A stretch of DNA of 64,000 nt from Paenibacillus terricola (GCF_014779765.1 NZ_JACXZA010000001.1:62001-126000); one strand, 5' to 3'. Shown: positions 16,379 through 26,411, counted from the first letter of the stretch. Translations and numbers: made by a program. Notes: a model not told the origin generated them from the sequence alone.

Positions 16379-18508
16379 ATGAGAAAGCTGTTAGCGTATG
16401 CGATGATGATTAGTTTGTTGGTTAGCGGATTGTTGATTCCTGCGAAGGCGAGTGCTGCAACGAATCTTGCGTTGAACCGGCCGGCTGCTTCAAGCTCGAA
16501 TGAAGATACCGGCAAGACCGCTGCCTTGGCGTTCGACGGCAACAGCTCTACGCGTTGGTCCTCTGTTTATTCGGATCCGCAGTGGATTAGCGTTGATCTC
16601 GGATCGGCGATTGCGATCAGCGGCGTCATGTTGAACTGGGAGGTTGCTTACGGCAAGGCGTATTCCATTCAGACGTCGCTTGATAACAGCACATGGACGA
16701 CGGTTTATTCAACGACAACAGGCGATGGCGGCATTGATAATATCTCTATCTCTTCGCGTGATGCGCGTTATGTTCGCATGAACGGTACGCAGCGTGGAAC
16801 GAGCTATGGTTACTCGCTGTGGGACTTTGAAGTGTATGCGTCCGGCGATACGCCAACGAATCCAGTGGATCCGGGGTTAGTATCCGGCAAAGTGTATACG
16901 CTTACAGCTGCACACAGCGGCAAAAACCTTGACGTAGACGGCGGCTCAACAGCCGACGGCGCGAATGTGCAGCAGTTGTCGGATAACGGGAAGGCGCAGC
17001 AGCAATGGAAGGTTGTAGATGTTGGTGGCGGTTACTATAAGCTTCTTGCACAATCATCGGGCAAGGCGCTTGAGGTTGCAGGTGCCGCGACGTACGATGG
17101 CGCGAACGTCCAGCAGTGGACGGACAATGAGCAGACGAATCAGCAATGGCAAATCATCAGCCTCGGCAGCGGCAATTACAAGTTGATATCGCGCGCAAGC
17201 GGCAAAGCGCTCGACGTCGTTGGCGGCTATACGTATGATGGCGCGAATGTGCAGCAGTGGTCGGACAACGGCAATGCGCAGCAGAAGTGGAAGTTCACGG
17301 AGGTAACGGCGCCGACGAACGATACGAAGGCGCCCACGGCACCCGCGAACCTTGCAAGCAGTGCAAAGACGGACACGGCCGTTAGTCTGACTTGGTCGGC
17401 GTCGACAGACAATGTTGGCGTAACGGGGTACGAGATTTACAACGGCACGACAAAGGTAGGTACGAGCACAACTACGAGTTACACAGTAACCGCCCTAACT
17501 GCGAATACGACCTACAGCTTCGCCGTGAAGGCCTACGATGCAGCTGGCAACGTATCCGCCGCGAGCGTCTCACTGAGTGTGACGACGAATGCGCCAGCGG
17601 TGACGAACACAGGATTTTATATCAAAGGCACGACACTTTATGATGCGAACGGCAATCCGTTCGTCATGCGCGGCATCAACCATGCTTACACTTGGTACAA
17701 AGGCCAAGAGTCCGTGGCGATTCCGGCAATCGCGAAGACCGGTGCCAATACGGTACGGCTTGTGCTGTCGGATGGCCAGCAGTGGACGAAGGACAGCCTG
17801 TCTGCGCTTCAGAGCCTCATTGCGTTGTGCGAGCAGAACAAATTGATCGCCATCGTGGAGGTGCATGACGGTACAGGTTCCGACAGCCAGACGGTGCTGG
17901 ACAATATCGCGAACTATTGGATCGAGATGAAGAGCGCGCTTATCGGCAAAGAGAAGACGGTTATCCTGAACATCGCCAATGAATGGTATGGTACGTGGAA
18001 CGGCGCGAACTGGGCGGCAGGCTACAAGTCGGTTATTCCGAAGCTTCGCAACGCGGGCATCAAGAACACGATCATGGTCGACGCTGCAGGTTGGGGGCAA
18101 TATCCGCAATCGATCGCAGACTATGGTACGGAAGTATTCAATGCCGATCCGCAGAAAAATACGATGTTCTCGATCCACATGTACGAGTACGCAGGCGCGA
18201 ATGCCTCAACGGTCAAATCAAACATCGATAGCGTCTTGAATAAAAACCTCGCAGTCGTCATCGGCGAATTCGGCATTAAGCATACGAATGGCGATGTAGA
18301 TGAGGCGACCATTATGAGCTACAGCCAAGAGAAGGGCGTCGGCTATCTCGGATGGTCATGGAAGGGCAATGGCTCCGGTCTCGAATACCTCGACATGTCC
18401 AATGACTGGGCAGGCACGAGCTACACGGAGCAGGGCAATGCCATCATTAACGGGACGAACGGCATTAAGGCAACATCCAAGCTTGCAACGGTGTTCAGCG
18501 GCGGTTGA
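16379..18508 (+). CDS. Secreted multimodular GH5 (subfamily 8-like) beta-mannanase, C-terminally shortened by a stop
   Basis: The 709-residue product starts with a signal peptide (about 1-26). Then come an F5/8-type (CBM32-like) module (about 28-155), a ricin-type beta-trefoil (CBM13) with three GKALxVxGxxTxDGANVQQW repeats (about 165-325), a fibronectin-III module (about 337-420) and a GH5 catalytic domain (about 430-700). Acid/base Glu is in ILNIANEWYG and nucleophile Glu in VVIGEFGIKH. ATG 16379 has AGGAGGG 5 nt upstream. The stop at 18506 (TGA) falls in a Gly/Ser linker; downstream DNA still encodes two FN3 repeats and a binding module in broken frames. The catalytic unit is intact, so the enzyme should work with fewer binding modules. 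Expected substrate: mannan or glucomannan. Confidence 0.9.
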   Translation: MRKLLAYAMMISLLVSGLLIPAKASAATNLALNRPAASSSNEDTGKTAALAFDGNSSTRWSSVYSDPQWISVDLGSAIAISGVMLNWEVAYGKAYSIQTSLDNSTWTTVYSTTTGDGGIDNISISSRDARYVRMNGTQRGTSYGYSLWDFEVYASGDTPTNPVDPGLVSGKVYTLTAAHSGKNLDVDGGSTADGANVQQLSDNGKAQQQWKVVDVGGGYYKLLAQSSGKALEVAGAATYDGANVQQWTDNEQTNQQWQIISLGSGNYKLISRASGKALDVVGGYTYDGANVQQWSDNGNAQQKWKFTEVTAPTNDTKAPTAPANLASSAKTDTAVSLTWSASTDNVGVTGYEIYNGTTKVGTSTTTSYTVTALTANTTYSFAVKAYDAAGNVSAASVSLSVTTNAPAVTNTGFYIKGTTLYDANGNPFVMRGINHAYTWYKGQESVAIPAIAKTGANTVRLVLSDGQQWTKDSLSALQSLIALCEQNKLIAIVEVHDGTGSDSQTVLDNIANYWIEMKSALIGKEKTVILNIANEWYGTWNGANWAAGYKSVIPKLRNAGIKNTIMVDAAGWGQYPQSIADYGTEVFNADPQKNTMFSIHMYEYAGANASTVKSNIDSVLNKNLAVVIGEFGIKHTNGDVDEATIMSYSQEKGVGYLGWSWKGNGSGLEYLDMSNDWAGTSYTEQGNAIINGTNGIKATSKLATVFSGG

Positions 18509-19602
18509 TCGACGGACACGCAGGCGCCGACAGTCCCAACGAATCTTAAAGGAACAGCGTCCACTTATTCGACAACGGCACTCTCGTGGACGGGCTCCAC
18601 GGACAAATGTCGGAGTAACGGGTTATAACATCGGCGAGCTGGCAGCGATCAGTACGACTACAAGCTGTACCGTAACGGGTCTGAAAGCAAAGCGGACATA
18701 CAGCTTCACGGTACGGGCAATTGATGCAGCAGGCAATCAGTCGGCGGCGAGCGCCGCTGTGTCGGTAACGACGCCAGACAGTTGTCCCTTCGATTACGAC
18801 AGCGAGCCTGACTTGGAAGGGTTCCACCGATAATATCAGCGTAGCTGGCTATAACATCTACGCTAACGGCACGCTTATCGGTACAAGTGCAACAACTAGC
18901 TATAACGCATCCGGCCTGAAGGCGAGCACGGCTTATTCGTTTACGGTTAAGGCATTCGACGATGCAGGGAACCTTTCTGCGGCAAGTACTGCTGTGAATG
19001 TAACGACGGGAGATCCAAGCCAGATTCAAGCGATTGATTCCGGTATTATCGATAACTACTCGACTTGGTATGTTGGTATTAACGGGGCTGATAAGCCGAC
19101 AACACCTACCGTTGCGAATTTGACGATGCTCGATAACGGCGGATTGAATATGACGTTTAATCTGCAGATCGAGAATTATCCAAGCTTCCAGCTGGATCCT
19201 TCGCCAGCGCAGAGCTGGAGCAGCTATTCGAATATGAGCTTGATCGTGACGAATCCCAATGCAATCGATATTCAGCTCCAGCCGATCGTGAAGGATGGCG
19301 ACTGGAAGTGGGTCGAGCTAGGCAAATACGTAACGATCCCGGCGAAAACGACTACGCTGATTAACGTGCCATTGACGGATCTAGTAAATAAGAACGTCAA
19401 TCGGATTATTTTGCGCGTGCAAGGCGGGGGTGGCGGTCTGGCTGGCAGCATCCAGCTGCACACGCTCAGCTTCGATCTCGCGGCGGATGCCTATGCATCG
19501 ACCATTGCAGAGATGAATCGTCCGAGCGTGAGCACAGGTTTCAGATTGACCAGTATGAATAATTCCTTCAATTATATATGCGTTAGCGAACAGCCCATCT
19601 AG
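18509..19602 (+). pseudogene. Decayed 3' part of the mannanase gene: two FN3 repeats and a terminal binding module
   Basis: In the mannanase frame, the codons directly after the TGA read STDTQAPTVPTNLKG...LSWTGSTD, a clean FN3 start. An extra A at 18605-18607 (GACAAATGTC where GACAATGTC would encode DNV) shifts the frame. Reading resumes as NVGVTGYNI with three residues missing inside the strand turn. A second indel near 18777 drops most of the next linker and shifts to the frame that encodes SLTWKGSTDNISVAGYNIYANG, another FN3, then a roughly 180-residue beta-sandwich with YPSFQLDPS and WKWVELGKY, ending at 19602. The whole tail is still recognisable, so the damage is recent or the tail is lost without selection. 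Confidence 0.85.
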
Positions 19603-19630
19603 CGGATGGGCTGTTCGGCGTCCTGACGCC
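19587..19630 (+). terminator. Hairpin pair ending the mannanase unit
   Basis: The perfect stem CGAACAGCCCATC / GATGGGCTGTTCG overlaps the last codons of the decayed tail. A second small stem GGCGTC-CT-GACGCC and TTATTTATTT follow. Confidence 0.7.
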
Positions 19631-19655
19631 GTTATTTATTTGCCTAGGTTGAGGG

Positions 19656-20495
19656 TTATTCAGAGACTCCCTTCATCCAATTACGAAATTTGGCGGGCGT
19701 CATCTCGACGTATTGGAGGAATAAGCGAGTGAGATGCGAGCGTTCCATGCTGAGATCCTCAGCTATTTTGCCGATGGGCCAATCCGTCGTCAGCAGCAAT
19801 TTTTTGATATGCTCCATCTTTAATCTGATCCAATATTGATGAGGCGTTGTGCCGAACGTAGATTTGAAGTAACGAAAAAAGTAATTGGTGCTATATCCGA
19901 AAGCGGTTGCGACGGCTTCAATGTTCATGGGACCATCGACATGCTCCTCCATATAGACGACGATTTCATTGGCTCGCGGATTGATGCGTGTCAGCGATAA
20001 ATGAGGCCGATCATCCGGCTTGTCCCATAACGCAAGCAAGAGCTGAAACATATGTGTCTTGCAGGCAAGCGGAGACCATTCGTCCTCGCTATGGAAGGCT
20101 TCGATCATTCGTGCGAATGGTTCTTCTATTCGCAGTGAATTGTCGAGCTGAATACGATACTTCGGTTCGAATAGGCGAAAGAGCGGAATCGGACCGCAAT
20201 AGGCTTGGAAGTGACAGAACATCTGTCGGAACGGGTTGATCTGCGACGTTGAGTAAGAGATAACCGCACCTGCAGGGAGGAAGTAAGCTTCTCCGGCCTT
20301 TGGCTGATACACATGATGGTCAATCTCGAGCATGCCATCGCCCTCAAGAAAATAGTACAGGCAGTTATTGACGGTAACATGCTTATGGTGTTTCCATTCC
20401 AGCGGTACGCGCACGTGGCCGGCCAGCGTCACAGTCAGCTTCATCTCTTCAAGATGTCTATGAATTTGCGAGTGCGTCATCCTCTTGTCCCCCAT
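19656..20495 (-). CDS. AraC-family regulator with N-terminal cupin sensor
   Basis: The protein of about 280 residues has an AraC cupin sensor (YYFLEGDGMLEIDHHVYQPKAGEAYFLPAG, about 45-80) and two C-terminal HTH motifs (IEAVATAFGYSTNYFFRYFKSTFGTTPHQYW and IGKIAEDLSMERSHLTRLFLQYVEMTPAKFR). Start choice is uncertain: ATG 20495 and ATG 20480 are both acceptable; longer in-frame extensions to 20627 lack a ribosome site and look non-coding. It is divergent from the large GH106-like hydrolase and so likely its sugar-responsive activator. Confidence 0.85.
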   Translation of the reverse strand: MGDKRMTHSQIHRHLEEMKLTVTLAGHVRVPLEWKHHKHVTVNNCLYYFLEGDGMLEIDHHVYQPKAGEAYFLPAGAVISYSTSQINPFRQMFCHFQAYCGPIPLFRLFEPKYRIQLDNSLRIEEPFARMIEAFHSEDEWSPLACKTHMFQLLLALWDKPDDRPHLSLTRINPRANEIVVYMEEHVDGPMNIEAVATAFGYSTNYFFRYFKSTFGTTPHQYWIRLKMEHIKKLLLTTDWPIGKIAEDLSMERSHLTRLFLQYVEMTPAKFRNWMKGVSE

Positions 20496-20658
20496 TTGCT
20501 GTTCTAGCCTCAGTCTCACCGAGTACGATTGTATCATAAGAATCAGAAAGGTTACTATTCGGCACATCTTCGTGATTTCTGTGTCTATCGAGGCGGAGTG
20601 CCGTTTAGGTACGATGAGAGCGTACACGGATACAAGGAAACGAGGGAGAGAAACAAGG

Positions 20659-23600
20659 ATGAGAATTGGATACCCAAGTCGAGCGTCCGATCTGGATGCA
20701 TACCCCGGATTTCAAACGCCGCCGGAAGGGTATGGAGAAGTCGCCTTCTATTGGTGGGTCGGCGAACGTCTCGATAAAGAGCGGCTGGAATGGCAGCTTG
20801 ACCAAATGAAAGACCATCACATTACCGCGCTTCAGATCAATTATGCGCACGGCGATGAAGGGGGACATTCCTATGGTTTAACATATCCGAGCGAGCCTCC
20901 GCTCTTCTCGGAGGAATGGTGGGCTTTGTTTGCTTGGTTCGCAGAGAAGGCTGGAGAATACGGCATTTGGGTCAGCCTAAGCGATTATACACTCTGTACG
21001 CCAGGTCAAGGTTGGTATTCGGATGAGCTGTTGGCTAAGCACCCTGATACCGCCGGCGCGGTATTGAAGTATTCGGAGTGGATCGTGGAGGATGGAAGCT
21101 TCTCGTGGGCGCTCCCGGCGAATACGCTTAGCGCTATTGCCGTTCGCATGGAAGACGGAAAGCCACTAGAGGTGGAGAGATTGAACTCTTATATACAAGG
21201 GGAGCGTCTGCAATGGAACAAGCCGGAAGGAAACTGGCGGATTTCCGTTGTATCCCATGAGAGAGTCCCTATGTCAATCGATCCGACCCATCCGCGCTGC
21301 GGCGAGCTCGTCATCGAGCATTTCTTCCAACGCTTCGAGGATCGGCTCTCGAGTATTCCGGGAGCACGGCTTGGCTTCTTCTTCTCGGACGAGTTGGATT
21401 TCGGACTGAGGGGGAAGCTGTGGAGCGAGAGGATCCGTCAGCATTTTATTGCGAGGAAGGGTTACGACCCTATCCCTGAATTGGCAGCCTTATTCACGGA
21501 TATCGGTCCTCGCACGCCGAAGGTTCGGCTCGATTATAATGATGCGATGGTGGAATTGTCGGAGCTGCACTATTTTCGCCCCGTATTCGATTGGCACGAG
21601 CACCGCGGATTGATTTATGGCTGCGATCATGGAGGGCGCGGCAGGAATCCCGTCGAATTCGGAGATTACTTCCGAACGCAGCGATGGAATCAAGGTCCCG
21701 GATGTGACCAGCCGAATATGGAATGCGATCTGATCAAGAACAAGGTCGCCAGTTCTATCGCGCATATGTACGAGCGGCCGCGCACATGGCTTGAGGGCTT
21801 CTACGGCAGCGGCTGGGGAACGACGACTGAAGCGTTGACGGATGCGATCTTCCGGAATTTCGTCAGCGGACATAATCTGCTTACCCTTCATGGACTGTAT
21901 TACACGACAAACGGCGGTTGGTGGGAATGGGCTCCGCCGTGCAATCATTTCAGAATGCCGTATTGGCCGCATATGAAGAGCTTAATGGCCTGCACGGAAC
22001 GGCTCAGCTATGTGCTTAGTCAAGGCAGTCACGTGTGCGACGTAGCTGTTGTCTATCCTGTGGCATCGCTTGAAGCAGGGTTGGATGGCGAGAGGGCAGT
22101 TGCTGTTGCTTTCGGCGCAGCCGAGAGTCTGTACAAGAAGGGGATTGATTTTGATTTCATTGACCATCAATCGCTGGAGCGGGCGGAGACGAAGGACGGG
22201 GAGTTATCCGTTGCAGGCGAGTCGTTCAAGGTACTGATTCTTCCCTCAATGCGTGCGCTACGAAGGACAACACTCCGGAAGGCGTTTAATTTCTATCAAT
22301 CCGGAGGCATTGTCATTGCAATCGGGGACTTGCCGGAAGCGAGCGATAGCATCGGGGCGAACGATCCAGGGCTGGATGCCGAAGTTCGCTTGCTCTTCGG
22401 ATGGACGGCTGCAGAGGCGAAGGCCGATGGCGGTTCACGGGCGCAACGGAATGCTGCAGGCGGACGAGCCTTGACAGCTCGCACCTGGACGGAAGCCGTT
22501 CAATTGATCGAGGAGGCCTTTCCTCGCGACTTTATTTGCGCTGGACAGGTTGATGCTGCGGAGCAATTCCCCTATGTTCAGCACCGGAGAATCGGCAGCC
22601 GAGATTTATATGCCGTCTACAATGTCCCAAGAGGAACGGAGTGCTTCTTCAGATGCTATGGTTCCGTGGAACGGTGGAATCCTTGGGACGGGACGACGGA
22701 ACCGCTGCAAGTCGATCGGGTAACCTCGGAAGGCACATGGATCCGCATGCCGTCGGATCGCGAGGAGCTGGCGCTTGTCGTCTTTTCCCCTGGCGCGGCA
22801 GAACCTCGAGATGGAACGGATGCGCAGGATGCTTCCGTTGCATCGGTTCAGACGTCGATCACACTATTAGACGGGAAATGGCTCTTCGAGCTGAGACCTA
22901 CGATGGACAATCGATTCGGGGACTTCCGGCAGCCTCCGAGTGATGAAACGATTGGTGCGGAGGCTCGGTTTCTGCGATTCGCATGGGAGAAAGATGCTGC
23001 TGAAGCTTGGCAAGAGCCCGGGATTGACGACTCCGAATGGCAGGTGAAGACGGTCGGCTACGGTCCGTTCTTCTGGAAGCTGGGACCGCTTCCTTATGAG
23101 CAATGCAGCGAGGCTCAGGAGCAGCAATGGGCGGAGATGCCGACTTCTCCGTCGTTCACGGCGGAGCCCATGAGTAACCGCTGGGACCCTTATGATTATT
23201 CTACTCGTTACGGGATAGAGGGCGACCCGGGACATCAAGGCTATCACGGCCTCAAAGGAAAAGTATCGGATGAATTTATTGCCGTGGGGCGGTGCAGCGC
23301 GACGTTGACCGGAACGAAGCATGAGCCGGAAGAGGAAGACGGAGTCTACTATTTGTGGTCGACTGTGTATGCGGATGAGGCTCAAGAAGCGAACCTGCGG
23401 TTGGGCGGCTTCCTTCCGGATCGGATCTGGCTAAATGGCGGACGGATCGAAACGATGGAGCAGCGTGTATCGATGCTAGCAGGCAGCAATCGACTGCTGC
23501 TTCGATATCGAGGTGCAGGCAGAGCATATGTAGTGTTCACTGCAGCACATAAATCAGACCGTGGCACCGCCTCTCATCCTCTATCGATGGCCTGGTATGA

Positions 23601-24276
23601 CGACAATGGTGTCATGCCTTATGATGCCTTTCCCGAACGAAGAGGGGCAGTGGGATGGTACCGATTCACAGCGCCGCCGGGGCTTGCCGCTCTCGAAGTA
23701 ACGGCACACGGGAAGATCGAGGTATGGGCTGACGGAATCGAATGCGAGGTGGACGCTGTCGCATGCGGAGCAGAGGGAGCGACTATTTACCGGGCGAAGC
23801 TGTTAAAGCCTTGTATCGAGCTATCTGCGGTAGCTATCCGTCTTATGCCGGACAAGACCTATTACGCAGGCGCCGCAATACCAGAGCCAATCAAGCTGCA
23901 ATGCGCAGAGGGCATTGTAACGCTCGGCGATTGGTCCTTAATCGATGGGCTGACTTGTTATTCCGGAGAAGCGATCTACCGGAAGAGGCTGATTTGGAAT
24001 CCGGAGGAACCTTCCGAACGCGTGTTGCTTCAATTGGGGGAGGTTGCGGGCTCGGCGCAAGTCGCAGTCAACGGTCATCCGGTGCGCATTCTTCTTCATT
24101 CCCCTTGGGAAGTAGATATCGGCGGTTATCTGCATGCCGGCGAGAATCTGATTGAAGTGTCCGTTCGCAATACGCTGGCGAATCATTACGCGACTATTCC
24201 TACCCGATATCGGGGCAGACTGGAGTCGGGCCTTATGGGCCCTGTTCAACTGGCTGTCGTCAATATCAAGCTATAG
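20659..24276 (+). CDS. Large GH106-like hydrolase (putative alpha-L-rhamnosidase)
   Basis: The 1205-residue protein has no signal peptide. ATG 20659 is chosen because GAGGGAGAG lies about 9 nt upstream and the text before it is non-coding. The N-terminal half fits a TIM-barrel hydrolase of the GH106 type: FYWWVGERLDKERLEWQLDQMKDHHI, FFFSDELDF, then a KGYDPIPELAALF segment, HEHRGLIYGCDHGG and DQPNMECDLIKNKVASSIAHMYERPRTWLEGFYG, which carry the acidic residues expected near the active site. The C-terminal half has galactose-binding-like beta-sandwiches (DGKWLFELRP near 750; WNPEEPSERVLLQLGEVAGSAQVAVNG near 1130). It should act in the cytoplasm on imported oligosaccharides. The family call rests on motif layout; a GH2-like relative is the alternative. 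Confidence 0.55.
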   Translation: MRIGYPSRASDLDAYPGFQTPPEGYGEVAFYWWVGERLDKERLEWQLDQMKDHHITALQINYAHGDEGGHSYGLTYPSEPPLFSEEWWALFAWFAEKAGEYGIWVSLSDYTLCTPGQGWYSDELLAKHPDTAGAVLKYSEWIVEDGSFSWALPANTLSAIAVRMEDGKPLEVERLNSYIQGERLQWNKPEGNWRISVVSHERVPMSIDPTHPRCGELVIEHFFQRFEDRLSSIPGARLGFFFSDELDFGLRGKLWSERIRQHFIARKGYDPIPELAALFTDIGPRTPKVRLDYNDAMVELSELHYFRPVFDWHEHRGLIYGCDHGGRGRNPVEFGDYFRTQRWNQGPGCDQPNMECDLIKNKVASSIAHMYERPRTWLEGFYGSGWGTTTEALTDAIFRNFVSGHNLLTLHGLYYTTNGGWWEWAPPCNHFRMPYWPHMKSLMACTERLSYVLSQGSHVCDVAVVYPVASLEAGLDGERAVAVAFGAAESLYKKGIDFDFIDHQSLERAETKDGELSVAGESFKVLILPSMRALRRTTLRKAFNFYQSGGIVIAIGDLPEASDSIGANDPGLDAEVRLLFGWTAAEAKADGGSRAQRNAAGGRALTARTWTEAVQLIEEAFPRDFICAGQVDAAEQFPYVQHRRIGSRDLYAVYNVPRGTECFFRCYGSVERWNPWDGTTEPLQVDRVTSEGTWIRMPSDREELALVVFSPGAAEPRDGTDAQDASVASVQTSITLLDGKWLFELRPTMDNRFGDFRQPPSDETIGAEARFLRFAWEKDAAEAWQEPGIDDSEWQVKTVGYGPFFWKLGPLPYEQCSEAQEQQWAEMPTSPSFTAEPMSNRWDPYDYSTRYGIEGDPGHQGYHGLKGKVSDEFIAVGRCSATLTGTKHEPEEEDGVYYLWSTVYADEAQEANLRLGGFLPDRIWLNGGRIETMEQRVSMLAGSNRLLLRYRGAGRAYVVFTAAHKSDRGTASHPLSMAWYDDNGVMPYDAFPERRGAVGWYRFTAPPGLAALEVTAHGKIEVWADGIECEVDAVACGAEGATIYRAKLLKPCIELSAVAIRLMPDKTYYAGAAIPEPIKLQCAEGIVTLGDWSLIDGLTCYSGEAIYRKRLIWNPEEPSERVLLQLGEVAGSAQVAVNGHPVRILLHSPWEVDIGGYLHAGENLIEVSVRNTLANHYATIPTRYRGRLESGLMGPVQLAVVNIKL

Positions 24277-24311
24277 TGCGTTATAGATATTGCAGTTCAT
24301 TCATTTCGTCA

Positions 24312-24348
24312 ACCGCGCTGAGGCGTTTCTCGCCCTAGTGCGGTTTTA
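24312..24348 (+). terminator. Terminator of the GH106-like gene
   Basis: ACCGCGCTGAGGCG pairs with CGCCCTAGTGCGGT with two mismatches or wobbles across a TTTCT loop; TTTT follows. Confidence 0.7.
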
Positions 24349-24359
24349 TCGATTTACAT

Positions 24360-24373
24360 TGAAAGCGCATTCA
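24360..24373 (+). promoter_or_regulatory. cre-like site overlapping a candidate -35 of the ABC operon
   Basis: TGAAAGCGCATTCA differs from the CcpA consensus at one position. The same bases supply TTGAAA, followed after 17 nt by TTAAAA, so CcpA would compete with polymerase. Confidence 0.55.
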
Positions 24374-24492
24374 ATAAATATTTAAAATGAGCAGTTCAAT
24401 TTCAATTATGAACCGTATTCGGCGTGAAGCCGCTGAATCTATAATGAGTTCATCAGCGAGCTGCTTGCAGCAAAGTCAAGGAGGTGAATCCA

Positions 24493-25425
24493 CTGTCAAT
24501 ACTAAAGCGCTTGCATAAGCAATTGCCATTCCAGCTATTCGTGTGGGCAGGATTGGCATACCTTATTGTCTTCAGTTACATTCCAATGTTCGGCATCATT
24601 ATCGCGTTCAAGGATTACCGGATATCCAGCGGAATAGAAGGGATCTTCACGAGTCCATGGTCAGGCTTATCCCATTTCAGAGAGCTGATCGACGATTATA
24701 ATTTTCCGATGCTGGTTCGCAATACGCTGGCGATCAGCATACTCAAAATCATTTTCTCGTACCCGATTCCTATTCTGTTCGCAATTCTGCTCAGCGAGGT
24801 TCGGAACGTTTTCTTTAAACGCTTCGTCCAGACCGCCAGCTACTTGCCGCATTTTATTTCATGGGTAGTCGTAACGGGCATAGCGTATGCGTTCCTCTCC
24901 AGCGGTTATGGGATCTTGAACGATCTGCTGCTTAATCTTCATCTCATCGCCAAGCCGCTGGATATTCTTACGAATCCCGATTCCTTCTGGGGATTGGCCG
25001 TATCGACGGCGATCTGGAAGGAGGCCGGCTGGTGGACGATTATATTCCTGGCCGCGCTCGCCGGAATTGATCCTTCCCTCTATGAAGCGGCAGAGATAGA
25101 CGGGGCAGGCCGCCTGAAGCGCATTCTGTACATTACGCTGCCCGGTCTTAAGAGCGCAAGCATAGTCGTATTGATCCTGACGATCGGCAGCATGCTGGGG
25201 GGCGGGCTCGTCGGCTCTAACTTCGAACAAGCCATGCTGCTGGGCAACTCGCTAAACAGCGACAAGTCTCAAATCATTCAGACCTACGCATTCTCTATCG
25301 GTCTCGCCCAAGGACGGTTCTCTTTTGCCACGGCAATCGATTTGATGCAGTCTGTTATCTCGGTGATCTTGATCTTCGGCAGCAATGCCGTTGCGAAGAG
25401 ATTGTCTGGAACAGGGCTGTTCTGA
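24493..25425 (+). CDS. Sugar ABC transporter permease, LplB/YtcP type (first)
   Basis: The membrane protein of about 310 residues has six predicted helices. The EAA-type coupling motif is in YEAAEIDGAGRLKRILYITLPGL (about residue 198). The opening FVWAGLAYLIVFSYIPMFGIIIAFKDY is the hallmark of permeases that import complex oligosaccharides in Paenibacillus and Bacillus. Start: GTG 24484 lies inside the Shine-Dalgarno AAGGAGGTGA and can hardly act, while CTG 24493 is 6 nt behind it, giving MSILKRLHKQ. First gene of permease-permease-binding protein order. Confidence 0.88.
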   Translation: MSILKRLHKQLPFQLFVWAGLAYLIVFSYIPMFGIIIAFKDYRISSGIEGIFTSPWSGLSHFRELIDDYNFPMLVRNTLAISILKIIFSYPIPILFAILLSEVRNVFFKRFVQTASYLPHFISWVVVTGIAYAFLSSGYGILNDLLLNLHLIAKPLDILTNPDSFWGLAVSTAIWKEAGWWTIIFLAALAGIDPSLYEAAEIDGAGRLKRILYITLPGLKSASIVVLILTIGSMLGGGLVGSNFEQAMLLGNSLNSDKSQIIQTYAFSIGLAQGRFSFATAIDLMQSVISVILIFGSNAVAKRLSGTGLF

Positions 25426-25465
25426 ATCCGGGGCTTACCGATACGAAGCGAGAGGAGCGATAAGG

Positions 25466-26347
25466 ATGCGTCGAAGAAAGTCGATGGAAGATCGAGTGCT
25501 CGATACGGTTATTACGAGCATTCTTGTAGTCGTCATACTGGTTACGTTGTATCCGTTCTATTATATTCTTCTGATTACCTTCAACGAAGGCAAAGATACG
25601 GCAGTCGGCGGCATGTATTTGTGGCCCAGACACTTTACGCTTAGCAATTACAGCTATTTTCTGCAGGATCCGAAATGGATACAAGCATTCGGCATTTCGG
25701 TGCTGCGAACCGTCATTGGAACGCTTCTGGGCATTTTGTTCACGAGCTTAGTAGCCTATGGCTTAGCCAAACGCGACTTAATCTTCCGATCCGGGTACTT
25801 CATCGCAGTCGTGATCGCAATGAATTTCTCCGGAGGATTAATCGCCTTCTACATCGTGTTGAGAAGCCTCGGCCTCATTAACCACTTTGCCGTTTATGTG
25901 GTTCCGGGCATGCTTAATTTATTTTTCCTGCTGATCGCGATCTCCTTCTTTCGAGATATTCCAGAGGAGCTTGGCGAATCGGCCAGGATAGACGGCGCAT
26001 CGGAGCTGCGGATCTTTGCGCGCATTGTGCTGCCGGTTTCGATGCCGCTGCTTGCAACGATGAGTCTGTTCCTTGGCTCCGGTCAATGGAATGCATGGCT
26101 GGATTCCGCTTACTTCGTCCAAGATGAAGGGCTGCGCACGCTGACCTATCGCATGATGCAGGTCATTAACCAAACGATGGTTCCTTCCGGCGATGCGCAA
26201 GCGGCCGCCATGTCGCGAACGAGCGTCACGCCGTTCTCTATACAAGCGACCGCAATGGTCGTCTCCATCATTCCGATACTTGGAGTCTATCCGTTCTTGC
26301 AGAAGCATTTCGTATCCGGCATGATGCTCGGCTCCGTGAAGGGTTAA
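25466..26347 (+). CDS. Sugar ABC transporter permease, LplC/YtcP type (second)
   Basis: A 293-residue membrane protein with six helices. The coupling motif ELGESARIDGASELRIFARIVLPVSMP (about 170) and the end FLQKHFVSGMMLGSVKG match the second permease of this importer type. ATG 25466 is chosen because AGAGGAG precedes it; an upstream in-frame extension overlaps the end of the previous gene and reads as non-coding. It pairs with the preceding permease; no ATPase gene is present, so a shared MsmX-type ATPase encoded elsewhere must power it. Confidence 0.9.
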   Translation: MRRRKSMEDRVLDTVITSILVVVILVTLYPFYYILLITFNEGKDTAVGGMYLWPRHFTLSNYSYFLQDPKWIQAFGISVLRTVIGTLLGILFTSLVAYGLAKRDLIFRSGYFIAVVIAMNFSGGLIAFYIVLRSLGLINHFAVYVVPGMLNLFFLLIAISFFRDIPEELGESARIDGASELRIFARIVLPVSMPLLATMSLFLGSGQWNAWLDSAYFVQDEGLRTLTYRMMQVINQTMVPSGDAQAAAMSRTSVTPFSIQATAMVVSIIPILGVYPFLQKHFVSGMMLGSVKG

Positions 26348-26411
26348 CAGGCTTCAACAGCTTCTCTTAACGGGAATGCTGCTCACTATATTTAACATAG
26401 GGGGAATGGAA

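Noticed and set aside
16379-19602. Two separate genes (enzyme and a carbohydrate-binding protein)
   Set aside because: FN3 coding sequence continues directly in frame after the TGA, with no ribosome site or start before the second part.
24484-24492. GTG 24484 as the permease start
   Set aside because: The GTG is part of the AAGGAGGTGA ribosome-binding sequence and has no such sequence ahead of it.
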